60,330 nucleotides of DNA from a virus, in the IMG/VR virus record IMGVR_UViG_3300025120_000051, positions 1 through 60,330 of that record. The stretch is one strand, 5' to 3'. This document shows, in pieces, positions 13,794-21,373 of the stretch (within the stretch, counting starts at the first letter, position 1; each line of letters starts with the position of its first letter). Under the pieces are notes generated by a model, which had not been told where the DNA came from, searched no databases, and was given only the letters and a program-made list of their open reading frames with translations. The position numbers and the translations under genes were made by a program.

Positions 13794-13892
13794 ATGAAAA
13801 ATAAAACTAGAAAAAGATTAAACAAAAATAATAAAATTATTTTCTTGACCCTAAAACCACAAAACGTGACAATAGGCATTAAGAATAAGTAA
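13794..13892 (+). CDS. Tiny basic ORF, 32 residues
   Basis: MKNKTRKRLNKNNKIIFLTL then KPQNVTIGIKNK. It lies in the gap between two larger genes and ends 11 bases before the next ATG. It could be a real micropeptide or chance; A-rich sequence gives Lys/Asn easily. Confidence 0.3.
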   Translation: MKNKTRKRLNKNNKIIFLTLKPQNVTIGIKNK

Positions 13893-13903
13893 GTAAGAGG
13901 CAA

Positions 13904-14512
13904 ATGTCACAAGATAGAAACATGAAATGGCTGAATGATAACCGCATCGTATATAGGAGAGATCCAATTACGGACAAGGCCACTGTATCTAATAACCAAT
14001 ATGACTTTTATCAAAACGGCACACATGAATGTTATCATTTATTTAACAGTAAAGCTAAAATAACTACATATAAATCATTAAAATGGCATTTTTTAGTATT
14101 ATATTACTTAAATAGTAATGACGATTTGCAAGATGTGTTTAAATTTATTGCGGATAAAGACAATGGCTTTGTAACTTTTTTTATGAAGCAAAACGTGTTG
14201 GAAAACATGATAAAAGACGTTATTAAGCAAGGTGGTGAACCTCCAGCAAACAAGCTACGTAAAGTAGTTTTTAAAATGCACAGTGGTCTAAGTATTAACG
14301 AGAAGCTTAGCATTGTGGGTAAACTAATAGGTAGAACATCTCAAGTTGATGACGAGGCAATATACCAATGTATGATTGACTTGCACGACATGGGAAAAAA
14401 GATAACAATAAGTAAGCTTGCAAATTTACTAAACTGTTCGTCAAGAACTATCCATCGCAACATGAATAAAATTTTAAAACAAGAAAAAAAACAATTAAAT
14501 GAAGAGTTATAA
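13904..14512 (+). CDS. Helix-turn-helix protein, possible regulator
   Basis: 202 residues. The N-terminal two thirds are unassigned. The C-terminus (ITISKLANLLNCSSRTIHRN) is a clear helix-turn-helix: helix, SS turn, recognition helix with R-T-I-H-R, then a basic tail. It ends within the start of the sigma-factor gene (14-base overlap), so the two are co-translated. It may control the switch between early and late transcription together with the sigma factor, or act in replication initiation. Confidence 0.65.
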   Translation: MSQDRNMKWLNDNRIVYRRDPITDKATVSNNQYDFYQNGTHECYHLFNSKAKITTYKSLKWHFLVLYYLNSNDDLQDVFKFIADKDNGFVTFFMKQNVLENMIKDVIKQGGEPPANKLRKVVFKMHSGLSINEKLSIVGKLIGRTSQVDDEAIYQCMIDLHDMGKKITISKLANLLNCSSRTIHRNMNKILKQEKKQLNEEL

Positions 14513-15269
14513 TATAAAAAACTATGTTATATATAAAACAGAGGTAGCAAAACTAATTCACGCATTGCCTAGTTATGGAACAGATTATCATAATTATTCA
14601 CGCGAGCAGTTAATTACTTTATTTTTACCTTTAGTAGAAAATATAGCTAGAAAATTTTCAACAAGTCAACAAGCTTCAGGCGTTATGACAATTATGGACC
14701 TAATACAATGTGGTAGCATAGGTATAACACAAGCTGTAGATAAAATAGACTGGGCAAGATTGTCTGTGTCAGAGGATAAAGAAAAAACAATGAAATCTTT
14801 TCTATCTAAACGAATAAGAGGTGCAATACGTAGAGCTGTAGATATTAATCGCGGTGACATGAGAATACCCGAACATAAGTTAAACGAAATTCGCAAAAAT
14901 TTTGGTAAAGATAAAAAAATGGTTGCAATGTTTTTTAATAGTATATTTTTAAGCATTGACGAGAAACCAAAAAATGGAAATGAAGACGATATGGTATACC
15001 AAATACCAGACAAGTCAGAGCCATACAACGTAGGTTTGTTAAACGCTTATTTAGACAGTTTGCTAAAAAAACACTTATCAGAAAAAGAGTATCAGGTTTT
15101 AGTTTTAAGCTATGGTTTAGATTGTGAAAAACAACCAGCTAACGAAATAGCAAAAAAACTAAACATAGAAGGCAGTAGTGCCTACGTGAGAGTTTCACAG
15201 CTTAAAAAACAAGCTGTAGAAAAACTAATTCAAAACGTAGACCACTCGCAAGTGCTTGATTATCTATAA
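14499..15269 (+). CDS. RNA polymerase sigma factor, sigma-70 family
   Basis: 256 residues. Region 2 is visible at about residues 40-112 (LFLPLVENIARKF, then MDLIQCGSIGITQAVDKIDW and FLSKRIRGAIRRAVD). Region 3 start is RGDMRIPEHKLNEI. Region 4 is near residues 190-245 (LSEKEYQVLVLSYGLD, then NEIAKKLNIEGSSAYVRVSQ). It should direct host core RNA polymerase to phage promoters, probably the leftward late unit. It is coupled to the HTH gene upstream, and no phage RNA polymerase is visible. The assignment is firm; target promoters are unknown. Confidence 0.9.
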   Translation: MKSYNIKNYVIYKTEVAKLIHALPSYGTDYHNYSREQLITLFLPLVENIARKFSTSQQASGVMTIMDLIQCGSIGITQAVDKIDWARLSVSEDKEKTMKSFLSKRIRGAIRRAVDINRGDMRIPEHKLNEIRKNFGKDKKMVAMFFNSIFLSIDEKPKNGNEDDMVYQIPDKSEPYNVGLLNAYLDSLLKKHLSEKEYQVLVLSYGLDCEKQPANEIAKKLNIEGSSAYVRVSQLKKQAVEKLIQNVDHSQVLDYL

Positions 15270-15289
15270 GTTAGACAAGCGTACTCATG

Positions 15290-15305
15290 TAAATAATATT
15301 ATTTA
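15290..15305. promoter_or_regulatory. 16-bp palindrome before the ERF gene
   Basis: TAAATAATATTATTTA is a perfect inverted repeat in the 72-base gap after the sigma-factor gene, followed by an AT-rich run and the ERF start. Its position suits an operator for a dimeric regulator, but AT-rich palindromes occur by chance. Confidence 0.3.
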
Positions 15306-15341
15306 TGTGTAATTATATATATAGACCAAATAATAAACCAG

Positions 15342-15893
15342 ATGAAAGAATTAAACCAAAAACTAGCTATAGTTCAAACTAAGCTAAAGGCAAAAAAGTC
15401 TTCTTACAATGCCTTCGGTAAGTACTACTTCCGTAAATCAGAAGACATACTTGAGGCTATAAAGCCCTTCCTAATCGAACACGGCGTAACAGTTACAATC
15501 AACGAAGAAATGATTTCAACTGACCCTGTTCCAACAATTCAAACAACAGCAACAATATCAGATGGCGAAAATGCTATACACGCGACCGCTCTAGTAGGTG
15601 TAGACCTTAATCAAAAAGGTATGCAAACCTCACAGCAGTTTGGTGCCGCGTCAACTTATGGTAAGAAATATGCGCTAGGTAATTTACTGCTGATTGATGA
15701 TACAGAAGATGCTGACTCAGGTAAAAAACCAACAGCAGCTGTAGACAAGATTAAGCAAGCTGCCAAACCTGCTATAACAAAAGAACAGCTAACTAAAGCT
15801 AAAGAATATATAAGTGCAGGAGGAAGTATTAATGCTATTGAATCTAAATATAAACTAACAAATGAACAAAAAGCAAATATTACAGAGGCTTAA
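15342..15893 (+). CDS. erf: ERF-family single-strand annealing protein
   Basis: 183 residues. FGKYYFRKSEDILEAIKPFL near the start and TSQQFGAASTYGKKYALGNL followed by IDDTEDAD are the signature of the ERF/Sak recombinase superfamily. The C-terminal ~50 residues form a separate helical tail. It anneals homologous single strands and works with the 5'-3' exonuclease encoded immediately downstream (32-base overlap). Together they form a phage recombination pair that could also circularise or concatenate the genome. Confidence 0.9.
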   Translation: MKELNQKLAIVQTKLKAKKSSYNAFGKYYFRKSEDILEAIKPFLIEHGVTVTINEEMISTDPVPTIQTTATISDGENAIHATALVGVDLNQKGMQTSQQFGAASTYGKKYALGNLLLIDDTEDADSGKKPTAAVDKIKQAAKPAITKEQLTKAKEYISAGGSINAIESKYKLTNEQKANITEA

Positions 15894-16593
15894 AATTGAC
15901 GAAGATTACTACGGTGATTTTGGTAATCAATACTTATCTAACTCACACGTTAGTAAGTTACTAAAAGATCCGCTAAATCTCTTCGCACCAAGTAAACCAT
16001 CACCAGCATTTTTAGTAGGTGGATATTTCCACACGTGCATACTAGAACCTGAAAAACTTGAAAAGTATAAGGTAGTAAAAGCAAGCACTAGAAATACTAA
16101 AGCATACAAAGATGTTGCAGGTGGAGAACTGTGTCTACTAGAACATGAGGTAGATCAAATAGAATTGATGAGAGAAAAAGTTATGAATAATGATATATGC
16201 AAAGACTTAATAACCGCAGGAGACGTAGAATACGAAGTGCCAATGATCGAAGAGATGTTTGGTAATATGTGGAAAGGCAAAGCTGACATTGTTAATCATG
16301 ATGAAAAACTAGTAATTGATTTAAAAACAACAGCAGACATTGATAAGTTTCAATGGTCAGCTAATAAATATAACTATGATTCACAAGCATACATATACAG
16401 TAAGTTGTTTGGATATGAGTTTTTATTTATAGTTATAGACAAGAACACGCACAAGATTGGTGTGTTTGATTGTTCACCAGATTTTTATAAACGAGGTGAA
16501 GATAAAGTTAGAAAAGCAAGTGAAGCTTATGACTTGTTTTACAAAACTAAGGACTTTGATCCTAAACAATATTTCATAAGCAAAACCCTATAA
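15862..16593 (+). CDS. RecE-like PD-(D/E)XK exonuclease (DUF3799-like)
   Basis: 243 residues. SNSHVSKLLKDP and FLVGGYFHTCILEPEK at the N-terminus, then the nuclease core: GKADIV (Asp), LVIDLKTTADID (D-x-K), and NYDSQAYIYSKLFG (the QxxxY motif). This is the RecE/lambda-exonuclease-like fold of the exonuclease VIII C-terminal domain. It resects DNA ends to give strands for the ERF protein, whose gene overlaps its start. Confidence 0.88.
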   Translation: MNKKQILQRLKIDEDYYGDFGNQYLSNSHVSKLLKDPLNLFAPSKPSPAFLVGGYFHTCILEPEKLEKYKVVKASTRNTKAYKDVAGGELCLLEHEVDQIELMREKVMNNDICKDLITAGDVEYEVPMIEEMFGNMWKGKADIVNHDEKLVIDLKTTADIDKFQWSANKYNYDSQAYIYSKLFGYEFLFIVIDKNTHKIGVFDCSPDFYKRGEDKVRKASEAYDLFYKTKDFDPKQYFISKTL

Positions 16594-16603
16594 AACCAAT
16601 ATA

Positions 16604-16774
16604 ATGGCAAGAGTAAGAAAACAAATCTGTTCAGTGACAGGTATTAAAACAAGCGCTGCAAACTTTTACACAAATCAAAATCACGTAAAAGCAGTTGATA
16701 ACATTAGAAGAACCACAGGTGCTACTAAAGATCAACTAACAAGAATGTTTAACCAAATTAATCAATACGCATAA
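16604..16774 (+). CDS. Small hypothetical protein, 56 residues
   Basis: Begins MARVRKQICSVTGIKTSAAN and continues FYTNQNHVKAVDNIRRTTGA. It is basic with one Cys and one base separates its stop from the next ATG. It lies between the recombination pair and the SSB-like gene, suggesting a DNA-metabolism accessory. Family not recognised. Confidence 0.6.
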   Translation: MARVRKQICSVTGIKTSAANFYTNQNHVKAVDNIRRTTGATKDQLTRMFNQINQYA

Positions 16775-16775
16775 T

Positions 16776-17087
16776 ATGGCAAGTATAATAAAAGCAAGTA
16801 TTAACTTAAATGTTATACCCAAAGATAAGATCTATGTGGGTAAAAAAGGTAAGTATCTACCTATTACTATAACATTAAACGATGAGCTAGATCAGTTCGG
16901 TAATCAAGGTCCTGTAGTGGTTGAACAAACCAAGGAAGAGAGAGATGCTAAAGCTGAAAAAGTTTACATGGGTAATGTAAAAGTGGTATGGACAAACGGT
17001 ACAAACGTTGAACCAGCTCCAAGAGATGGGGCTCAAGCTGCACCAGCTATGCAAGCGCAAGCTCCAGCAGATGATTTACCATTTTAA
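16776..17087 (+). CDS. SSB-like single-stranded DNA-binding protein
   Basis: 103 residues. A beta-rich N-terminal part (MASIIKASINLNVIPKDKIY, then GKYLPITITLNDELDQFGNQ and KVYMGNVKVVW) suits an OB-fold, followed by a Pro/Ala/Gln linker and the acidic tip ADDLPF. The C-terminal DD(I/L)PF tip is the partner-binding tail of bacterial and phage SSB proteins. It sits 10 bases before the primase-helicase gene. It would coat single strands and recruit replication proteins. Sequence of the fold is divergent, so the tail carries most of the weight. Confidence 0.75.
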   Translation: MASIIKASINLNVIPKDKIYVGKKGKYLPITITLNDELDQFGNQGPVVVEQTKEERDAKAEKVYMGNVKVVWTNGTNVEPAPRDGAQAAPAMQAQAPADDLPF

Positions 17088-17097
17088 ATAATAATAA

Positions 17098-18816
17098 ATG
17101 ACAGTAGAAACTAAAGAGATCAATGGATTTTTGATTGATGAATTCAATCAACATAAGCTTGAAGAGGGCAAGACACAGGGCATTTGTCCTAGTTGCTCTC
17201 ACGATAGAAAACCTAAGAATCAGAAGCTTAAATGTGCTTCGTATGATTGGGAACGTGGTCTCGGTACTTGTCATAATTGTAACACATCATTTCAACTACA
17301 TACTTACCAACGTAAGGGTGCTAGCGAAAAAGTTTATGTTCGACCCGAACAGGTAGAATACAAAGCTCCAGATAGCAAAGTAGTTGAATGGTTTAAAACA
17401 AGAGGTATATCTCAGGCAACCTTAACTAGCTGTAATGTTAGTGAAGGCCCTGAGTTCATGCCGCAGACAGGTAAGACCGAGAATACTATAAAGTTTAATT
17501 ACATGATGGGCGATCAGCTTATTAATGTAAAATACCGCGATGGTAGAAAAAACTTTAAATTATATAAGGGTGCTGAAAAAGTGTTCTACAATATAAACAG
17601 TATCGTCGGTTATGATACATGCGTTATAGTTGAAGGTGAGATGGATGTGTTAGCTTTACATGAAGCTGGTATTACAAATGCAATATCAGTTCCTAACGGT
17701 GCCACATTAAACTCTAACAACCTAGAATACTTAGATAATTGTATAGATTACTTAGATGATAAAACTAAAATTATTCTTGCAGTTGACGCTGATGAAGCAG
17801 GTAATGCTTTAAAGCAAGAGTTCATACGTAGGCTAGGTGCTGAAGTATGTTTTCTTGTAGAATTCAGTGACTGTAAAGATGCTAACGAGTATTTAACAAC
17901 CCATGGGCCTGAGGCTTTGCAAAGTGCTATACACGCATGCAAACCAGTGCCTCTCGAAGGTGTTAGTACTTTATACGATATAGAAGATGAACTTAAAGAT
18001 TTTGTTAAAAACGGTTTTAAACCAGGGTTTCAAGTTGGGCTTGAAAACTTCGATAAGATTTTTTCAACTTATACCGGACAGTTTATTACTGTTACTGGTA
18101 TACCTAGTAGCGGTAAGTCTGATTTTGTTGACCAGATGGTTGTAGGTTATAATCAAAACTATGCCTGGAAAACAGCTTTTGCGTCTCCAGAAAATCAACC
18201 TACTTATCTACACGCTCATAAATTAATGAGAAAGGTTTGGCAAGATATGCCTACCGCTAGCGATATAGGTACTGATTCCTGGAATCGCGTTGCTGACCAT
18301 GTTAATGATAACTTCTTTTTTATTGATATGGATAGATATACGCTAGACCACGTGCTGCAAAAAGGTGCTGAGCTTGTAAAACGCAAAGGTATTAAATGTT
18401 TAGTTATTGATCCTTTTAATAAGGTTAGAGATATAAACTGTAAGACTGAAGATGTTAATAGGTACACAATGGAGTACTTAACAAAAATAGAAACTTTTGC
18501 TAAAAAATATGATGTGTTAGTTTTTATAGTTGCACACCCTACTAAAATGTACAGAGACAAAGATGGTAAAATTGAAGAGCCAACAATGTACAGTATTAAA
18601 GGTGGTGGCGAATGGTACGATGCTAGTTATCACGGGATATTAGTTCACAGAGACTACGAAGCAAAAACAGTTAAAGCAAAAGTACTTAAGGTTAAGTTTC
18701 AAAACCTTGGTGAAAATCAAGCCGAGGCACATTTTAAATGGGAACCGAGATCCGGTTGCTTTATACCTAACGAACCTGTAATGAATAGCGACAATGCCAG
18801 TTTACCGTGGGAGTAA
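17098..18816 (+). CDS. Primase-helicase (T7 gp4-like)
   Basis: 572 residues, like T7 gp4 (566). Zinc-binding: C30-x2-C33 .. C58-x2-C61. TOPRIM primase: IVEGEMDVLALHE with Glu near residue 179, and AVDADEAG (Asp 230, Asp 232). RecA-like helicase: Walker A GIPSSGKS at 334-341, Walker B CLVIDPFN near 440, then VFIVAHPTKM with the sensor His and GGGEWYDASYH. It makes primers and unwinds the fork as a hexamer. No DNA polymerase gene is seen in the window, so it must work with the host enzyme or one I failed to recognise. Confidence 0.94.
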   Translation: MTVETKEINGFLIDEFNQHKLEEGKTQGICPSCSHDRKPKNQKLKCASYDWERGLGTCHNCNTSFQLHTYQRKGASEKVYVRPEQVEYKAPDSKVVEWFKTRGISQATLTSCNVSEGPEFMPQTGKTENTIKFNYMMGDQLINVKYRDGRKNFKLYKGAEKVFYNINSIVGYDTCVIVEGEMDVLALHEAGITNAISVPNGATLNSNNLEYLDNCIDYLDDKTKIILAVDADEAGNALKQEFIRRLGAEVCFLVEFSDCKDANEYLTTHGPEALQSAIHACKPVPLEGVSTLYDIEDELKDFVKNGFKPGFQVGLENFDKIFSTYTGQFITVTGIPSSGKSDFVDQMVVGYNQNYAWKTAFASPENQPTYLHAHKLMRKVWQDMPTASDIGTDSWNRVADHVNDNFFFIDMDRYTLDHVLQKGAELVKRKGIKCLVIDPFNKVRDINCKTEDVNRYTMEYLTKIETFAKKYDVLVFIVAHPTKMYRDKDGKIEEPTMYSIKGGGEWYDASYHGILVHRDYEAKTVKAKVLKVKFQNLGENQAEAHFKWEPRSGCFIPNEPVMNSDNASLPWE

Positions 18817-18832
18817 GAAGAAAGGTTCTGGA

Positions 18833-19057
18833 ATGGGATCACACATGCCAACTAAAGAAGAGACTGAAGCTATCAGGTGGTGTATTAACAATGGAATACA
18901 TATATCACCATGGGCTAGAGATCAATCAACTTGGTATGTAAGTATCATAATAAACAGAGGTAAAAACAATGTTAGCTCTGAGTTTTATGAACGAATAGAA
19001 ATATGGAAAAAAATACACGAATACTATAAATATTATTATGATAAACACAAGATTTAA
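18833..19057 (+). CDS. Hypothetical phage protein, 74 residues
   Basis: I start at ATG 18833 (MGSHMPTKEETEAIRWCINN), after the primase stop; ATG 18845 is also possible, and the longer frame from 18794 overlaps primase. The pattern SPWARDQSTWYVSIIINRGK followed by FYERIEIWKKIHEYYKYYYD is recognisable as a small conserved phage protein without a known role. It overlaps the TS-family gene by 20 bases. Confidence 0.65.
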   Translation: MGSHMPTKEETEAIRWCINNGIHISPWARDQSTWYVSIIINRGKNNVSSEFYERIEIWKKIHEYYKYYYDKHKI

Positions 19058-19682
19058 AAACGCTAACGAAGCATACGAGTTTCTGCTAGATCAAGCCATA
19101 CGACATGGCCAAGATTTTAATGGTACTAAAGCTTTGTTTAACTGTGGTTTTTATATAGATAATCCAAGAAATAAACTTATTACAAATGCTGAGCGCGACT
19201 GGAGTCCTAAATACGCGGCCGCAGAATGGGCTTGGTATTTATCTGGTGATCCTAGTATTAACAAGCTAGGAGATCTGTATGGTAAAATACCTCCAATATG
19301 GAGACGTATGGCTGACCCAAGTGGTAATGTAAATTCTAATTATGGTTATCAATGGAAACGTAACGATCAAATTGGTTATGTTGTTGATCTACTTAGAAAC
19401 AACAAAGACACTAGACAGGCTTGTATATCTATATACGATGGTAAAGAACACGATAAGTTTGCTACCGACACGCCATGTACTTATGCTGTTCAGTTTACAA
19501 TTATAGACAATAAGCTTTGTATGTCTGTCTATATGCGTTCTAATGACATCTGGTACGGTTTCTGTAATGATCAGTATCAATTTGCGTCTTTACAAGAGAT
19601 GATCGCAGACAAGCTGTCTATTGAAACCGGTTGGTACTACCACCACGCGCACAACATGCACTTATACAACGATAAACTATGA
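19038..19682 (+). CDS. Thymidylate synthase / dCMP hydroxymethylase family enzyme
   Basis: 214 residues, shorter than ThyA (264). The active-site Cys is in DTPCTYAVQF, followed by the strand LCMSVYMRSNDIWYGFCNDQ, equivalent to the ThyA YQRSaD..LG.pFN region, then YQFASLQEMIA. The C-terminal YYHHAHNMHLY corresponds to the H.Y segment. The usual RR..WNP before the Cys is TRQACISIYDGK here. It would methylate or hydroxymethylate a dNMP using folate. The Asn/Asp choice that separates the two activities is ambiguous (FCND), so the product could be dTMP or a modified base. Confidence 0.75.
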   Translation: MINTRFKNANEAYEFLLDQAIRHGQDFNGTKALFNCGFYIDNPRNKLITNAERDWSPKYAAAEWAWYLSGDPSINKLGDLYGKIPPIWRRMADPSGNVNSNYGYQWKRNDQIGYVVDLLRNNKDTRQACISIYDGKEHDKFATDTPCTYAVQFTIIDNKLCMSVYMRSNDIWYGFCNDQYQFASLQEMIADKLSIETGWYYHHAHNMHLYNDKL

Positions 19683-20521
19683 TGTACTATATATACCACA
19701 TACCAGGTAAAAAGATCGGTGTTACACGTGATCTTAGTAACCGGGTCACAAAACAACAAGGCTACGATCACCATGAGTATGAAGTTCTACTTTCTAGCGA
19801 TGATATAGATTATATATCAAACATGGAAATACAACTACAAAAAGCTCACGGCTACAAGGTAGATAGAAAATTATATAAAAATTTAAAACCAAAAACCAAT
19901 ATGAAAATAAATGTAACTGAACAAACCACTACATTTCCTTGCCCGCTTAACAAGCTCAAGGGAAGACTAATGGATAATATCGGTATGAGTTGGGACACCG
20001 AGCACGGAGAGCTAAACGTCACCAACAGATCCATAAAATGGATAATGTCTAATGTTAAAACGTCTATGTACAACGATGAGAGATGTTATGTATACAACAA
20101 GGCTTTTGCTAGATGGTATGATAATAACGATGCTTATACTGTAGATGAATTACATTCTAAAAATATACAAAAACAAGCTTACAAGGTTCAAAACCAACTA
20201 AATGACGTTAACGTTATGCTTGACGAAGGTACTCATTTTGATAAAATTAGAACCTGGGCTTTAACTAGAGGATTGTATCAACAAGGCGATCCAATGACAC
20301 AGTACGTCAAGCTACAAGAAGAATGTGGCGAGCTTGCTAAAGCTTTACTAAAGAAAGATGAGCCCGAAGTTATAGATGCTATTGGGGACATTATAGTTGT
20401 GCTAACAAACTTAGCTCATTTAAAAGGGTATAAGATTGAAGACTGTATTGAATCAGCGTATGATGTAATTAATAAACGAACTGGTAAAATGTTAAACGGA
20501 ACTTTTGTGAAAGATGAATAA
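19679..20521 (+). CDS. GIY-YIG-like / MazG fusion protein
   Basis: 280 residues with three parts. Residues 1-70 (MYYIYHIPGKKIGVTRDLSN.. then NMEIQLQKAHGYKVD) follow the GIY-YIG pattern Y-I-Y..KIG.T..L..R.....E, a nuclease fold. A middle part of about 120 residues is unassigned (ITAL: SIKWIMSNVKTSMYNDER). Residues ~190-280 (TQYVKLQEECGELAKALLKK then EVIDAIGDIIVVLTNLAHLK and NKRTGKMLNGTFVKD) are a MazG NTP pyrophosphohydrolase with EE..E and D..GD metal ligands. It might hydrolyse non-canonical dNTPs or ppGpp. ATGA overlap with the TS-family gene places it in nucleotide metabolism. Confidence 0.8.
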   Translation: MMYYIYHIPGKKIGVTRDLSNRVTKQQGYDHHEYEVLLSSDDIDYISNMEIQLQKAHGYKVDRKLYKNLKPKTNMKINVTEQTTTFPCPLNKLKGRLMDNIGMSWDTEHGELNVTNRSIKWIMSNVKTSMYNDERCYVYNKAFARWYDNNDAYTVDELHSKNIQKQAYKVQNQLNDVNVMLDEGTHFDKIRTWALTRGLYQQGDPMTQYVKLQEECGELAKALLKKDEPEVIDAIGDIIVVLTNLAHLKGYKIEDCIESAYDVINKRTGKMLNGTFVKDE

Positions 20522-20789
20522 AAGAACTATATTATTTAGAGACCCAGTAGTAGAACGTGTAGTAGATAAATTTGTCAGCAGGTCTGACGTGGGTTTTAAG
20601 AAGTACGGAAAAACTCTACACGATGAACGCACAACAGGTATTAAAGATCTTGCTAAGTATCTTAACGATGTACAAGAGGAGTTGATGGATGCAGTGCTAT
20701 ACATACAAGCTGCACGCGAAGAGATAAGAGATCTCACCGAAGAAGCTATAATTAAATCAATTGACATCCATGATGAAGAAGAAATTTAA
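20514..20789 (+). CDS. Small MazG-like helical protein
   Basis: 91 residues. SRSDVGFKKYGKTLHDERTT then LAKYLNDVQEELMDAVLYIQ show the all-alpha pattern R...G..KYG.tL..........ylnd..eElmDa..Y, shared with short phage MazG-like / pyrophosphohydrolase-like proteins. It overlaps the upstream MazG fusion by 8 bases and the next nuclease gene. It may form a mixed oligomer with the fusion or act on a nucleotide. Confidence 0.6.
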   Translation: MNKRTILFRDPVVERVVDKFVSRSDVGFKKYGKTLHDERTTGIKDLAKYLNDVQEELMDAVLYIQAAREEIRDLTEEAIIKSIDIHDEEEI

Positions 20790-21243
20790 AAGAAAAAAAG
20801 GTCCAGTGCAGTCAAAGAAGATATCATACGATGGTATCAACTTTGCCTCAGGGCTTGAAAGGTATATGTATATGGCATTACGCAAAGCTAAAATATCAGC
20901 TTTGTACGAAGGCCAAACCTTTGAGTTATCTCCACCTTTTGATTTTCAATTTGAATCGTTTGAACGATGTGGTAACGGTAAAGGAGAATACAAAAATAGA
21001 GGTAATAAGAAAATACTAAACATAAAGTACACACCAGATTTTGTTGGTAAAGGATTTATAATAGAAACTAAAGGTAGGGCTAACGAGTCTTTTCCACTAA
21101 GGTGGAAGTTGTTTAAAAGACTTATAACAGAAAACAGGCTAGGACCTTTAACTTTATACAAACCGCAAAACCACAAAGAGTGTGATGAAACAGTTAAATT
21201 AATAATTAAAAAACAAAATGAAAATGCAAGCATGGGAAATTAA
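20770..21243 (+). CDS. PD-(D/E)XK nuclease, DUF1064 / endonuclease I-like
   Basis: 157 residues from ATG 20770; a TTG at 20761 is upstream but an ATG exists. The N-terminus is very basic (MMKKKFKRKKGP). The core ASGLERYMYMALRKAKI (Glu), then NIKYTPDF and GFIIETKGRANESFPLR, gives the E..YTPDF..(E/D)xK arrangement of Holliday-junction or branched-DNA nucleases carried by many phages. It would resolve branched DNA before packaging. It overlaps its neighbours on both sides. Confidence 0.75.
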   Translation: MMKKKFKRKKGPVQSKKISYDGINFASGLERYMYMALRKAKISALYEGQTFELSPPFDFQFESFERCGNGKGEYKNRGNKKILNIKYTPDFVGKGFIIETKGRANESFPLRWKLFKRLITENRLGPLTLYKPQNHKECDETVKLIIKKQNENASMGN

Positions 21244-21373
21244 CCTAGGACTTATTCCTGGACTACTGTTCGGTTTTAGACAGTATGAAGATTATGAAAA
21301 TAACAAGATAGATTATGTTCTATACATAGGTTGTATAGACGTTTGTTTCACTGCTTATTACGGGGAAGAATAA
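21218..21373 (+). CDS. Hypothetical protein, 51 residues
   Basis: MKMQAWEINLGLIPGLLFGF then RQYEDYENNKIDYVLYIGCI. This resembles small phage proteins with a L.PG...GFR.Y pattern that accompany RNR genes. It is coupled to nrdB by TAATG and overlaps the nuclease gene. Function unknown. Confidence 0.6.
   Translation: MKMQAWEINLGLIPGLLFGFRQYEDYENNKIDYVLYIGCIDVCFTAYYGEE

Noticed and set aside
20761-20769. TTG start for the DUF1064-like nuclease
   Set aside because: An ATG follows in frame at 20770 with the basic N-terminus intact, and nearly all genes here use ATG.
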